The notes under the pieces: generated by a model
Told to the model about the DNA's origin: nothing
Databases searched by the model: none
The model's input: the letters and a program-made list of their open reading frames with translations, nothing else
In this document: piece after piece, positions 8,884-16,322 of the stretch
How the letters are laid out: every line of letters starts with the position of its first letter
Numbering within the stretch: the stretch's first letter is position 1
Translations under genes and position numbers: made by a program
Origin: a virus
DNA: 47,043 nucleotides
Strand: one strand, 5' to 3'
IMG/VR virus record: IMGVR_UViG_3300043496_000188
Location: 1-47,043 of that record

Positions 8884-10710
8884 CTATATCGCCATCCGCC
8901 GAGAAGTGGTCGCCGACAGTTGCGGCTGCCCACCTCGGCCGATCCCGGCCAGCAAGGTCTGAAGGTCAGGCTGGCCGCCCGGGGCCATCCCGGCCTGGCC
9001 GGGGGCCACCCCCGGCATCAGTCCCTCCGGGCCCAGCCCGCCACCACCGGGTGCTGCACCTGGGGCGCCGGGCAGGCCGGGGGGTGCCTGCTCGGCGCCC
9101 GCAGGCGGCTCTTCGGGGGCGAACGCCTCGGAGATGGACTTCTCGATGCTCACGCCCTTCACCCGGTCGGTGATGATCGCCGCCATCCGGGTCAGGATCT
9201 GGGAAGGATCCTGCCCCTGCTGCGCCAGCGCGGGCAGTGCCTGGGAGTAGGCGGCCACTGCCTGCTTCAGCGCCTCGCGGAGGTCCTCGATGTCGACCTT
9301 CGCCTCCTCCTCGCCGGCGTCGATGGAGAACGGCAGCTGGCGGCGGAAGAAGTCTCGGGAGATCAGCCGGTCGCCACGGGCCTGCAGCCCGAAGACCAGC
9401 GCCTGGTTCGGGTTCAGCCCGGCCATCAGGCCGTACTGCACGTCGACCGAGTAGATGCCCTTGATGTCCTTGCTCGGCGTGTACGTCAGCGAGTAGGGGG
9501 TGCCGTTCGCGTTGCCCTCGACCTGCTTGGTCCGGTTGGGCCACACCTTCTCGTCGAGCTCGAGGCAGCGGGCCAGCAGCACCCGGAACCCGTCGGCGAA
9601 GATCGTCTGCGCCGTCTTCACCTGGGTGTCGAACCCGCCCATCAGGGCCTGCACCCCGCGACCGGTGACGATCGAGGCATCGGTGTTGCCGGTTCGCACA
9701 TCCGGGTAGCGGGCACCCTGGCGCAGTTCCATGTCGAGGTCGCGCTGCTGCAGGAACGCCGACTGCGGAACATCGAGGCCGATCCGGCGGATCCGCTCCG
9801 GGGACGACGACTTGAGGATCGAGTCCGGGCCGATCGACAGCTCCTGCACGTCCATCGGCAGCGCGATCGGGGCCTGCACCGCCTTCTGCGCCGCCTCCAT
9901 CGTCAGCAGCGCGAACCGCGCCTTCGCCACCTGCACCGCCAGCACGTCGTCGTACTGGCCGTACTCCTCGTCGGCCAGGCCCGGCCTGCTGAAGACGTGG
10001 GCGCACACCTTGCCGATCGGGTTGGGCACCAGCCGCACCATCTGCCCGTCGCCGACGTTGGCGAACACCCCGTCGTAGTGGCAGTCGTGGAAGATGACCA
10101 GCTCCACCGTGCCGCCCTCGCCGAACCCGTGGTTGCGGCGGTCCAGCAGACCACCCAGCTCGGGGAACTTCGCCAGGGCGTCGTCGCGGGTGTAGGTCTT
10201 CACCTGGTACAGCCGCTTCACGTTGCCCCACGAGTCGCGGCGCGTGTACGTGCCCATCGAGTCGAGGAACTGGATCCGCAGCCCCTGGTTCTCGGTGTCC
10301 AGGCGGACGATCGCGGGCACGAACCCGTAGGAGAAGTACCGGTCGACCGCCGTGAACATCTGGATCTGCAGTCGCGAGTTCTCCGCGTACGCGTTCACGA
10401 TCTTCGTCCGCTTGTCAGCGGCCGCCCGAGCCCGGTCGGAGATCCCCATGCTGCTCGAGCAGTTGAACGCCGGCAGCGGGGCGGTCACCTCGGCGATGTC
10501 GCGGGCCGCGATGTCGACCATGTTCGCCACCATCGGCTCCGAGAACGCGCCGTCGTCGGGGAACATGTCGGGATAGACCATCCGCAGCCCGCCCGGGGTG
10601 CGCACCGTGGAAATCTTCTGCATCCGGGCGTCCCGGGCGCCCGTCTCGCCGCGCAGCCGGTGCAGATCGGCGCGCAGCTCGGCAAGGTTCATGTGACCAT
10701 CCATGCTCAC
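8884..10710 (-). CDS. Portal protein (608 aa)
   Basis: It lies directly after the terminase large subunit, overlapping by GTGA; GGAG six bases before GTG 10710 favours this start over ATG 10704 or 10692. The fold appears portal-like: helical N terminus, mixed central domain with GYGFVPAIV-type strands, a long helical stem after residue 420, and a C-terminal tail rich in Pro/Gly/Ala (about 510-590). Such tails occur in short-tailed phage portals. It should form the dodecameric ring at the head vertex through which DNA is packaged and ejected. Family assignment comes from size, position and general pattern. Confidence 0.8.
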   Translation of the reverse strand: MSMDGHMNLAELRADLHRLRGETGARDARMQKISTVRTPGGLRMVYPDMFPDDGAFSEPMVANMVDIAARDIAEVTAPLPAFNCSSSMGISDRARAAADKRTKIVNAYAENSRLQIQMFTAVDRYFSYGFVPAIVRLDTENQGLRIQFLDSMGTYTRRDSWGNVKRLYQVKTYTRDDALAKFPELGGLLDRRNHGFGEGGTVELVIFHDCHYDGVFANVGDGQMVRLVPNPIGKVCAHVFSRPGLADEEYGQYDDVLAVQVAKARFALLTMEAAQKAVQAPIALPMDVQELSIGPDSILKSSSPERIRRIGLDVPQSAFLQQRDLDMELRQGARYPDVRTGNTDASIVTGRGVQALMGGFDTQVKTAQTIFADGFRVLLARCLELDEKVWPNRTKQVEGNANGTPYSLTYTPSKDIKGIYSVDVQYGLMAGLNPNQALVFGLQARGDRLISRDFFRRQLPFSIDAGEEEAKVDIEDLREALKQAVAAYSQALPALAQQGQDPSQILTRMAAIITDRVKGVSIEKSISEAFAPEEPPAGAEQAPPGLPGAPGAAPGGGGLGPEGLMPGVAPGQAGMAPGGQPDLQTLLAGIGRGGQPQLSATTSRRMAI

Positions 10711-12725
10711 ATCGCACTCCACATCGACTGGGCTTCCACGGCAGTAAGGCGGACCTGGCGGTTGCGGTCATTCCTGGTCAGGAACGGGTTCCTCGCGTGG
10801 GACCGGGTGAATGCGCTCAACGCCTCAACCCGCTGCTGGCACGCCAGTTCGGCGAACCACAGGCTCATCACGGTATCCGTTCGCAGACCCTTGGGCGCCT
10901 TAGGCGCCCAGGTGGACAACTGCTCGACCAGCGCCTTGATGCCCTCACTCAACGTGGGGGAGGGCAGCTCGATCAGGTTGTCGCCCTCCTTCCACCCCCG
11001 GAACAGCCCCGACATGGCCGCCACCCCGAAATCGGGATCATGCTTCGACGATCCGGACGTGTAGGTGGCGCGGATCACCGCACCCCGGGAGCGCATGAAG
11101 TCGTTGATCTCCCGGTCGAAGGCCAGGAACCCCTGGAAGCCGTTGCGCTCGATCACCCATTCACAGATCCCGAACCGCTCGGTCAGGTCGTACATCATCT
11201 CCCGCAGCGCATCGGGACTGAGGTTCGGGCGGTTCTTCACCTCCAGGACGTACCGCCTGTAGTTGGTGGGGTCCAAAGCCACCACCGTGGCGGCCGTGAA
11301 CCCGGTCGTCGCCGGGTCCAGGCCGGCGACCACGATCAGGCCGTCCATCCCGCCCTCGCGGTTCTTGGCGCCCGGCCTGCCTACCGGCATCAGGCCCGGG
11401 TTCCGCGTGTGGTTGATGCAGCCACGGATGTCGACCGGGGGGAACACCGTGTCCTGGGCCACCTGCTGCTGCTGGTACACCCGAGCCCACACCTGCGGGC
11501 TGACCCGGGCCCGCTTCTTCGCCAGCCGGATCCCGTCCCACTTCGGGTACAGCCCGTTGGCGTCGGGGGCGAGGTTGCGGTCCCCCTGATCGGCGACGTT
11601 CGTGTGCGGCCACAGCGTCTCCCACCCCTCCGGGGTGGTGTCGCGGTAGTCCAGCACCGCCGGCATCGACAGGTAGGTCCACGGAGACTGGTCATCCGGG
11701 TACCGCTCCGGGTTGCGCAGCTCCAGGTACAGGTCGTTCTGCGCCAGGCGGGTCCCAACGACGAGCAGCGACCCGTTCGCGGTGATGCGGCTGACCACCT
11801 CCGACTGGATCCAGTCGATCTGCCGGTCCCAGTCCAGGTAGTTCGTCATGTCGACGCAGTCGTCCATGATGATCAGATCAGCGCGGGCACCGTAGAGGTG
11901 CCCACGGATCCCGAGCGCCTGCACCGTCGGGTCCTTCTGCTCCACGTCACGACCACCGACGTAGATCATGTCGGCGGTCCACGCATCGGAGTGCCCCTCG
12001 AACCCGCCGTCGGGGGCGTACGCCTGGATCAGCTTCGCGTACTTCGGGGACGTCAGCCTGCTCTTGATGGCCAGCAGCATCTTCTTGGCCATCGTCTGGC
12101 TCTTGGAGACGATCACCACCCGGACGCTGGGATCCATGCAGATCCGGTACGTGACGTAGTTGATGGTGATGCTGGTGCTCTTGCTGTGTTCTGGTGGGCA
12201 GTTGGCGATCATCAGATCCTGCGCACCCGCCTCATAGGACATCGCCGGGTGCAGCCAGGCCGGTTTCCGGCCCTCGATCATGTCCACCATGTTCATCATG
12301 TGGGGAAAGACCTTCTGCCCCAGGTAATGCTCAGAGAACTCGGGGAACGAATACAGCATCGGATCGTGCGCCGCGTAGTCCCACGTCGCAGCGATCCGCG
12401 CCTGCTCGGCCAGCGGCAACCCCGACGACATCCCCGAGCGCACCCGGATCGCGTCGATCTCGTTCTTCCACTCCGGGAACGCCTCGCGCATCTGCCGGTA
12501 CCAGGAGTACGAGTAGCCGGTCTTCTCCCGAGCTTCGGTAACCCCGATCCCAGACAGCAGCCCCCGGATGATCGAGTCCCGCGCCTCCTGCGGACCCATC
12601 CGATCCGAACGTACGGTTCCAGCCCTACTCCGACGGGCTCTTTCGGGGCCTGTACGGCCCCGATTCGCCTTCCTCGACTGGCGCTCATCAGCCCCCTTAC
12701 GGGGCGCCTGCACCGTGTCCGTCAC
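10707..12725 (-). CDS. terL: Terminase large subunit with extra N-terminal HTH-like region (672 aa)
   Basis: ATPase motifs: a modified Walker A in CPPEHSKST (residues 176-184), Walker B LIIMDD (284-289) and coupling motif LVVGTR (321-326). The RNase H-like nuclease domain begins at VVAGLDPATTG with Asp-470. The first 150 residues exceed the usual TerL length: residues 1-42 are basic and 43-95 look like a helix-turn-helix (LLSGIGVTEAREKTGYSYS). No separate small terminase gene was recognised, so this region may supply DNA recognition. The start is GTG 12725 with only a weak Shine-Dalgarno; ATG at codon 43 is an alternative. It is the first gene of the late operon. Confidence 0.9.
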   Translation of the reverse strand: MTDTVQAPRKGADERQSRKANRGRTGPERARRSRAGTVRSDRMGPQEARDSIIRGLLSGIGVTEAREKTGYSYSWYRQMREAFPEWKNEIDAIRVRSGMSSGLPLAEQARIAATWDYAAHDPMLYSFPEFSEHYLGQKVFPHMMNMVDMIEGRKPAWLHPAMSYEAGAQDLMIANCPPEHSKSTSITINYVTYRICMDPSVRVVIVSKSQTMAKKMLLAIKSRLTSPKYAKLIQAYAPDGGFEGHSDAWTADMIYVGGRDVEQKDPTVQALGIRGHLYGARADLIIMDDCVDMTNYLDWDRQIDWIQSEVVSRITANGSLLVVGTRLAQNDLYLELRNPERYPDDQSPWTYLSMPAVLDYRDTTPEGWETLWPHTNVADQGDRNLAPDANGLYPKWDGIRLAKKRARVSPQVWARVYQQQQVAQDTVFPPVDIRGCINHTRNPGLMPVGRPGAKNREGGMDGLIVVAGLDPATTGFTAATVVALDPTNYRRYVLEVKNRPNLSPDALREMMYDLTERFGICEWVIERNGFQGFLAFDREINDFMRSRGAVIRATYTSGSSKHDPDFGVAAMSGLFRGWKEGDNLIELPSPTLSEGIKALVEQLSTWAPKAPKGLRTDTVMSLWFAELACQQRVEALSAFTRSHARNPFLTRNDRNRQVRLTAVEAQSMWSAM

Positions 12726-13040
12726 GGGTTCAGGGTCGCCTACCGAACTCGGGACCTCAACAACGGGTGAATCGCGGGTCTGGCGGGTACCGGTGACAGC
12801 CCTGCCAGGGCCTCGCGCGCGTCACTTGGGTAACGACACTAGGACCACCCAGCACCAACACCACCCAGTGCAGCCAGCCCCGCGACGTCGACGACGGCAG
12901 GAGTCGTCGAGGTCGCGGTGTCAAGATCATCGAGGCGGAGCGATCAGCGACGATCCGCCGAGATGAAGCATGGAGTCGGCATGGAAGACGATCCGCAGCG
13001 ATCGGCTTTCATGCGCGCGCGGCACTTGGCTTAAAGCATG

Positions 13041-13062
13041 TGTGCGCGTCGCGACGCGCACA
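13041..13062. repeat. Perfect 22-base palindrome
   Basis: The half-site TGTGCGCGTCG is followed immediately by its reverse complement. With no loop it suits a dimeric DNA-binding protein better than an RNA hairpin. Confidence 0.75.
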
Positions 13063-13090
13063 TACCTCTCGGCGAACTGCTTTTCAGTTG

Positions 13091-13113
13091 GGCGCCCCTG
13101 TCTGAGGGGCGCC
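13091..13113. terminator. Hairpin, possible terminator or processing site
   Basis: The stem GGCGCCCCT pairs with AGGGGCGCC around a 5-base loop. No T-run follows on either strand, so intrinsic termination is uncertain. Confidence 0.45.
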
Positions 13114-13177
13114 ACTCGCTGCTGGCGCGCGAGGCCACGAGCATAGCAGTCAAGACCTAAAAAGTACGCCCGAATAC

Positions 13178-13219
13178 GGCGTGTCTCGGCGTGTCGCATG
13201 ACACGCGCTCGGGCGTGTC
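13178..13219. promoter_or_regulatory. Cluster of GCGTGTC operator-like boxes
   Basis: GGCGTGTC occurs at 13178 and 13188. The inverted GACACGC is at 13200 and GGGCGTGTC at 13211. The 13188 and 13200 copies form a 7-bp inverted repeat around GCAT. Spacing near 10 bases puts adjacent sites on one DNA face, as expected for cooperative repressor binding. The binding protein is unknown. Confidence 0.5.
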
Positions 13220-13257
13220 GCGAACCGCGCCATGGCCCCCGAACCGTCACGTACAGC

Positions 13258-13267
13258 ATGGTGCATG
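13258..13267 (+). promoter_or_regulatory. GGTGCATG motif upstream of first early gene
   Basis: ATGGTGCATG lies 34 bases before the ATG at 13302. The same decamer recurs at 25661 and 27517, and its GGTGCATG core at 26804 and 31897. Confidence 0.5.
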
Positions 13268-13301
13268 CTTGACGGCACCACACCACAGCACCGGGGGACC
13301 C

Positions 13302-13562
13302 ATGCAAGCCACGCGCTACCACCTCTGCGACATCTGCGCCGGCATCATCCACATCGGCCAGGACTTCAGCTACGTACGGCCGAAGGGCGGCCCAGTCGGC
13401 AAGCGCCACGCCAGCTGCCCCAGCCCCAAGCCGGCCAAGCGGCTCAGCACGCACGTATTCGTGTCCCGATACCCCAGCCTCTGCCGCCGCTGCGGCCAGC
13501 ACGTCGAGCCTGGCGACGTCGTGCGCATGGACGGCCTCGTCAGCCACCTCTCCTGCCCCTGA
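13302..13562 (+). CDS. Small zinc-ribbon protein (86 aa)
   Basis: ATG 13302 is chosen because GGGGGAC lies just upstream and a longer upstream frame has no ribosome site. Two Cys pairs are visible: CDIC near residue 8 and CRRC near residue 65, with a terminal HLSC. This pattern suggests one or two structural zinc sites of a kind common in short actinophage early proteins. It is the first gene of the rightward block, downstream of the repeat-rich region. Function is not known; nucleic-acid or protein binding is plausible. Confidence 0.65.
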   Translation: MQATRYHLCDICAGIIHIGQDFSYVRPKGGPVGKRHASCPSPKPAKRLSTHVFVSRYPSLCRRCGQHVEPGDVVRMDGLVSHLSCP

Positions 13563-13845
13563 CCGGCCCATATGCAGCAAATTGGGGATGGACTCACACA
13601 CACACAGGGCCGGCCCCTCGTTTAAACACCCTGGGGTCAAGCACGAGCGAGAGTTGGTCCGCCGGCCAGGTCGTGTGAGCTAGTCGGCCGACCATGCTGG
13701 GGCAGGGGGCGGGATGGTCCCCCGGATGGCAGCGGATGCCCCCCCTAGATGTGGACTGCAGCCATAGGGCGAGGGTGGGAGAGCAGTAGGCGAGGCAGCG
13801 CGGCTGTCAGGGCTGCCTTGACGCGTTGACTGTGAGCCCGCAGCT

Positions 13846-13880
13846 CACACGCTGCTCACTGCACACACGCTGCCCACACG
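13846..13880. repeat. Iteron-like short direct repeats
   Basis: CACACGCTGC occurs at 13846 and again 18 bases later at 13864, with a truncated CACACG at 13875. A GTGAGC/GCTCAC inverted repeat lies just upstream. The spacing is close to two helical turns, as in replication iterons or tandem operators. Confidence 0.4.
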
Positions 13881-13939
13881 TAGGGGAGACAGCCGCACTA
13901 CCGTCAAGGTTCGCCGACAGCGAACATAGCGGCATGGCC

Positions 13940-13969
13940 TTGACACATGCATGGTTCACGTTGCATGGT
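13940..13969 (+). promoter_or_regulatory. Candidate promoter for the 14016 operon
   Basis: TTGACA at 13940-13945 matches the -35 consensus. An 18-base spacer leads to CATGGT, a poor -10. The direct repeat TGCATGGTT overlaps it at 13949 and 13963. The exact -35 and the position before a leaderless-looking gap support it; the weak -10 does not. Confidence 0.35.
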
Positions 13970-14015
13970 TATGCCATCGCCAGCCGCTAGGGCAGGCCGA
14001 AGGGTAGGGGACACG

Positions 14016-14177
14016 ATGATCGACTACGTGATCGACGTACTGACTGAGGATGACGGGGAATGGAACATGCTCGCGGCTGTGCTGGCCGTGGCGTTCTGGA
14101 CTGCCGTGGCCACGGGAACCGTGGCTTTCGCACTGTGGGCGAGCGCCAACTACTCCGGCAACGTGGCGGGGTTCTGA
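14016..14177 (+). CDS. Single-helix membrane protein (53 aa)
   Basis: ATG 14016 follows an AGGGGAC ribosome site; earlier in-frame starts lack one. An acidic N terminus (IDVLTEDDGEW) precedes one long hydrophobic helix at about residues 18-42. It is one of many tiny membrane proteins in this block. Function unknown. Confidence 0.6.
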   Translation: MIDYVIDVLTEDDGEWNMLAAVLAVAFWTAVATGTVAFALWASANYSGNVAGF

Positions 14178-14178
14178 T

Positions 14179-14364
14179 ATGACCACGGAAGAATGGCGAG
14201 CAGTGTGGCGCCGCACCACCGCCCCCGTGTGGGGCATGTGTGAGACATGTTGTGATGACGCGTCGCTCACGGAATGCCCGTACGAAGCGGAGTTGATGGT
14301 CTGCGCGGACTGCCTCTCGCACATTGAGAGCGAGTACGAAGCACATCTGATCTACGACCTCTGA
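14179..14364 (+). CDS. Small Cys-rich zinc-binding-like protein (61 aa)
   Basis: It starts one base after the previous stop. The Cys pattern CETCC, then TEC, then CADC is consistent with one zinc ribbon over residues 21-45. The protein is acidic and soluble-looking. A strong hairpin follows the stop. No family is recognised. Confidence 0.6.
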   Translation: MTTEEWRAVWRRTTAPVWGMCETCCDDASLTECPYEAELMVCADCLSHIESEYEAHLIYDL

Positions 14365-14375
14365 CCCACTTTGTT

Positions 14376-14404
14376 CGCGCTCGGTGTCACATGCACCGAG
14401 CGCG
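14376..14404 (+). terminator. Strong intergenic hairpin
   Basis: CGCGCTCGGTG pairs perfectly with CACCGAGCGCG (11 bp) around a 7-base loop, 12 bases after a stop codon. No U-run follows, so it could be a GC-type terminator, an attenuator or an RNase processing site that stabilises the next message. Confidence 0.6.
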
Positions 14405-14463
14405 CGGCATGGCTCACCTAGCCACGGGATCACCACTCCCGACCAACTACCTAAGGGGACAAG

Positions 14464-15216
14464 ATGAAAGCCACGGATGCATGCGTCTACCGGGGGCCTA
14501 GCGCCATCGATGGCTCACCTATCCGCGTGATCGTGACGGGCGTGGCACGCCCGTCACAGAATCGGAAGACCGGTGCCATGGCACAGGTCTGGATCCTCGC
14601 CGATGGCACGGGCGCGGGCACCGCGATGGATGCCATGCGGTCCGGCCGTGATGCGGCCGTGTGCGGTGCCTGCCCGCTGGCAGGCACACGCGGCGACGAT
14701 GGCGCTCGCACGGGCCGTGCGTGCTACGTGAACGTCGGGCAGGCGCCCAACAGCGTGACGCGCGGCGACGCGCGTGGCACGTACGTGGACATGACTCCAG
14801 AGGATGCGGGGATCATGCTCGCTGGTCGGTCCGTGCGCCTTGGCGCCTACGGTGATCCGGCAGCCGCACCGTATGCCGTGATGGCCGCGCTGGTCGCACA
14901 TGCGGATAACTGGACTGGCTACACGCACCAGTGGCGCACCGCAGCGCGTGACTGGTCTGGCCTGCTCATGGCCAGCGTCGAGACATTGCAGGACCGCGAC
15001 GAAGCGCACGCGCTCGGCTACCGGACGTTCCGCGTCACCGCCCCTGACGCGCCCATGGCGGCCCGTGAGGTTGAATGTGCCGCCACGCGTGACCGGAACC
15101 CACTGCAGTGCATCGCGTGTGGCATGTGCGCCGGGACCAAGCTTGGCAGCCGGCCTGGCCGGGTCGACGTTGTGATCGCGGCGCACGGATCCGGCGCCAA
15201 GTACGTCTCCGCGTGA
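14464..15216 (+). CDS. Conserved-looking phage protein with Cys motifs (250 aa)
   Basis: ATG 14464 has AAGGGGAC just upstream. The N-terminal beta-type segment begins YRGPSAIDGSPIRVIVTG. A CGACPLAG motif near residue 69, CYVNVGQAPNSV near 88 and a C-terminal CIACGMCAG (about 216) suggest a bound metal or iron-sulphur cluster. It resembles an uncharacterised protein type I have seen in diverse phage genomes, with the same IDGSPI and CYVN-GQ-P patterns; I cannot give a verified function. It is flanked on both sides by strong hairpins, so it is probably expressed as its own unit. Confidence 0.7.
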   Translation: MKATDACVYRGPSAIDGSPIRVIVTGVARPSQNRKTGAMAQVWILADGTGAGTAMDAMRSGRDAAVCGACPLAGTRGDDGARTGRACYVNVGQAPNSVTRGDARGTYVDMTPEDAGIMLAGRSVRLGAYGDPAAAPYAVMAALVAHADNWTGYTHQWRTAARDWSGLLMASVETLQDRDEAHALGYRTFRVTAPDAPMAAREVECAATRDRNPLQCIACGMCAGTKLGSRPGRVDVVIAAHGSGAKYVSA

Positions 15217-15229
15217 AGGTTGCCCGTGC

Positions 15230-15251
15230 CCCACGGCCCTAGGGCCGTGGG
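15230..15251 (+). terminator. Palindromic hairpin after the 250-aa gene
   Basis: CCCACGGCCCT is followed at once by its reverse complement, 13 bases after the stop; one extra C bulge extends the stem outward. It lacks a T-run. It may be a terminator or processing hairpin, or a binding palindrome. Confidence 0.5.
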
Positions 15252-15286
15252 CATCGGGGAGCATTCACGCTCCACCACTCACCACA

Positions 15287-15304
15287 GGCGCGCGGGAGCG
15301 CGCC
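15287..15304 (+). terminator. Short hairpin before the 86-aa gene
   Basis: GGCGCGC pairs with GCGCGCC around GGGA, 17 bases upstream of ATG 15322 and just before its GGGGAC ribosome site. It could modulate translation or RNA stability. Confidence 0.4.
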
Positions 15305-15321
15305 AGATAGGGGACAGGATC

Positions 15322-15582
15322 ATGGGCAAGAGACGACAGCCGGAACCCGGGACCGTGGCCACGGTCGCACGCATCCCTGACTGTGACATGTGTCGCGTAC
15401 GCCCCGCGTACGTCGACGGGCGTACTCAATTCGGGCCGTGGGCGTACATGTGCCGGGAGTGCGGCTGTAGTCGAGGAGCGTCGCGCGTGAACCGCCGGGA
15501 TCAGAACGTCGTCGTCGGCGTGATTGGGTGGACCGTCGCGGCATGGATGGCGTACTTCGTGCTCCTGACGTGGCTCGCATGA
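15322..15582 (+). CDS. Zinc-ribbon membrane protein (86 aa)
   Basis: ATG 15322 follows AGGGGACAGG. CDMC (about residues 21-24) and CREC-C (44-49) form a likely four-Cys zinc ribbon. A C-terminal hydrophobic helix (about 63-85) would anchor it with the ribbon inside the cell. The stop overlaps the next start (ATGA). Function unknown. Confidence 0.6.
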   Translation: MGKRRQPEPGTVATVARIPDCDMCRVRPAYVDGRTQFGPWAYMCRECGCSRGASRVNRRDQNVVVGVIGWTVAAWMAYFVLLTWLA

Positions 15583-15725
15583 GCGCCACGGAGCGCGCCG
15601 CGCTGGAGCAGCTCGCCGAGCACGCGCTACCGGAGGATGCGCCAGGCGCGTGGATCCGGGCCGCGATCGCGGCCATGCTGGCCGAGGACAGCAGCGTGGC
15701 CGAGCGCGCTAGTTGGCTGCGATGA
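15579..15725 (+). CDS. Small helical protein (48 aa)
   Basis: ATGA overlaps link it to both neighbours. It is Ala/Glu-rich and probably forms two helices (about 3-15 and 24-45). Codon use matches the neighbourhood. No family is recognised. Confidence 0.5.
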   Translation: MSATERAALEQLAEHALPEDAPGAWIRAAIAAMLAEDSSVAERASWLR

Positions 15726-15880
15726 GCGTGCGGGAGCGCGCGGTCGATGTCGGCATCGCGCTCTATGCGATGTTCTTGATGGCCGTCGTCCTCGCCATCC
15801 CCTGGGCCGCGTGGACCCTGCTGGAGTACGCCATGGGCTGGGCCTGGTTCCAGGCCCTGATGATGGCGCTGGGCGGCTAG
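15722..15880 (+). CDS. Membrane micropeptide (52 aa)
   Basis: ATG 15722 overlaps the previous stop. A basic N terminus is followed by hydrophobic stretches at about 9-32 and 38-50, one or two membrane helices. Its TAG shares bases with the TAG of the convergent basic-protein gene, so the two operons end in a 4-base CTAG. Confidence 0.55.
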   Translation: MSVRERAVDVGIALYAMFLMAVVLAIPWAAWTLLEYAMGWAWFQALMMALGG

Positions 15881-16095
15881 GTGTCGAGCCGCCGCTGACT
15901 CGACTTGCGCTTCGCCTGCGGCATCGGGATGGCGCTCTTCCGCTTGGGGGCGGGCCTGGCGGGCAGGCGCGTCTCCTTGGGCCCACCGGGCATGTACCGC
16001 CTAGCGATGTTGCCCTTGACCTTGATGGGCTTCGGCTTCGGCTTCTTGTAGCCGCCCGAAGTCCCGCCTGACGAGCCACCATTCATGACAGCCAT
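15877..16095 (-). CDS. Lys/Pro-rich basic protein, paralogue 2 (72 aa)
   Basis: Starts MAVMNGGSSGG like its upstream neighbour, then a KKPKPKPIKVKG tract and a basic C terminus (KRKSSQRR). Composition resembles histone H1-tail or protamine-like nucleic-acid binders. ATG 16095 overlaps the TGA of paralogue 1, so both are one transcript, antisense within the plus-strand block. Nucleoid compaction or RNA binding is a guess from composition; a small virion protein is the other option. Confidence 0.6.
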   Translation of the reverse strand: MAVMNGGSSGGTSGGYKKPKPKPIKVKGNIARRYMPGGPKETRLPARPAPKRKSAIPMPQAKRKSSQRRLDT

Positions 16096-16238
16096 CAGCG
16101 GTAGGAGCCGCCGGGCCGGGTCTGCTTCTTGGGCCTGGCCGGCAGCACCGGCCCCTTCGGCTTGGCCTTGGCCTTGGCCTTGGGGGGCTTGTATCCGCCC
16201 TTGGATCCACCTGACGAACCACCATTCATGACAGCCAT
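16095..16238 (-). CDS. Lys/Pro-rich basic protein, paralogue 1 (47 aa)
   Basis: Shares the N terminus MAVMNGGSSGG and the following GGYK with the 72-aa gene, then KPPKAKAKAKPKGP and a basic end. ATG 16238 is chosen by this identity; an upstream extension lacks support. The shared N terminus over two genes shows tandem duplication. Strongly basic and disordered in appearance. Confidence 0.6.
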   Translation of the reverse strand: MAVMNGGSSGGSKGGYKPPKAKAKAKPKGPVLPARPKKQTRPGGSYR

Positions 16239-16322
16239 GCAGGAATTGTCGCGCGCCTGTCTCCTCGATGCACACACGTCGAGGGGGCAGGCGCGTGTCA
16301 ATGCGCGTGGTCACTACGTCAA

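Larger units (their letters stand above)
12726..13301. other. Noncoding divergent region between late and early operons
   Basis: No convincing gene is present on either strand. The stretch separates the leftward late operon from the rightward early block and should hold their promoters. It contains a perfect 22-base palindrome (13041-13062), a 9-bp stem hairpin (13091-13113), a cluster of GCGTGTC boxes (13178-13219) and a GGTGCATG motif (13258-13267). No clean -35/-10 pair with standard spacing could be found. Confidence 0.7.
13563..14015. other. Noncoding structured region
   Basis: No supported gene is present. The stretch holds inverted repeats (CCGGCCC near 13564 with GGGCCGG near 13608, GTGAGC/GCTCAC at 13832-13848), iteron-like CACACGCTGC repeats (13846-13880) and paired TGCATGGTT repeats at 13949 and 13963. 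TTGACG, TTGACT and TTGACA sequences suggest promoter -35 elements. It could contain a promoter region, an origin or an untranslated RNA; the sequence does not decide between them. Confidence 0.55.

Noticed and set aside
12927-13640. 237-residue minus-strand frame in the divergent region
   Set aside because: It covers the palindromes and the 86-aa zinc-ribbon gene, has no ribosome site and no motif. The plus-strand gene has a good start and Cys pairs.
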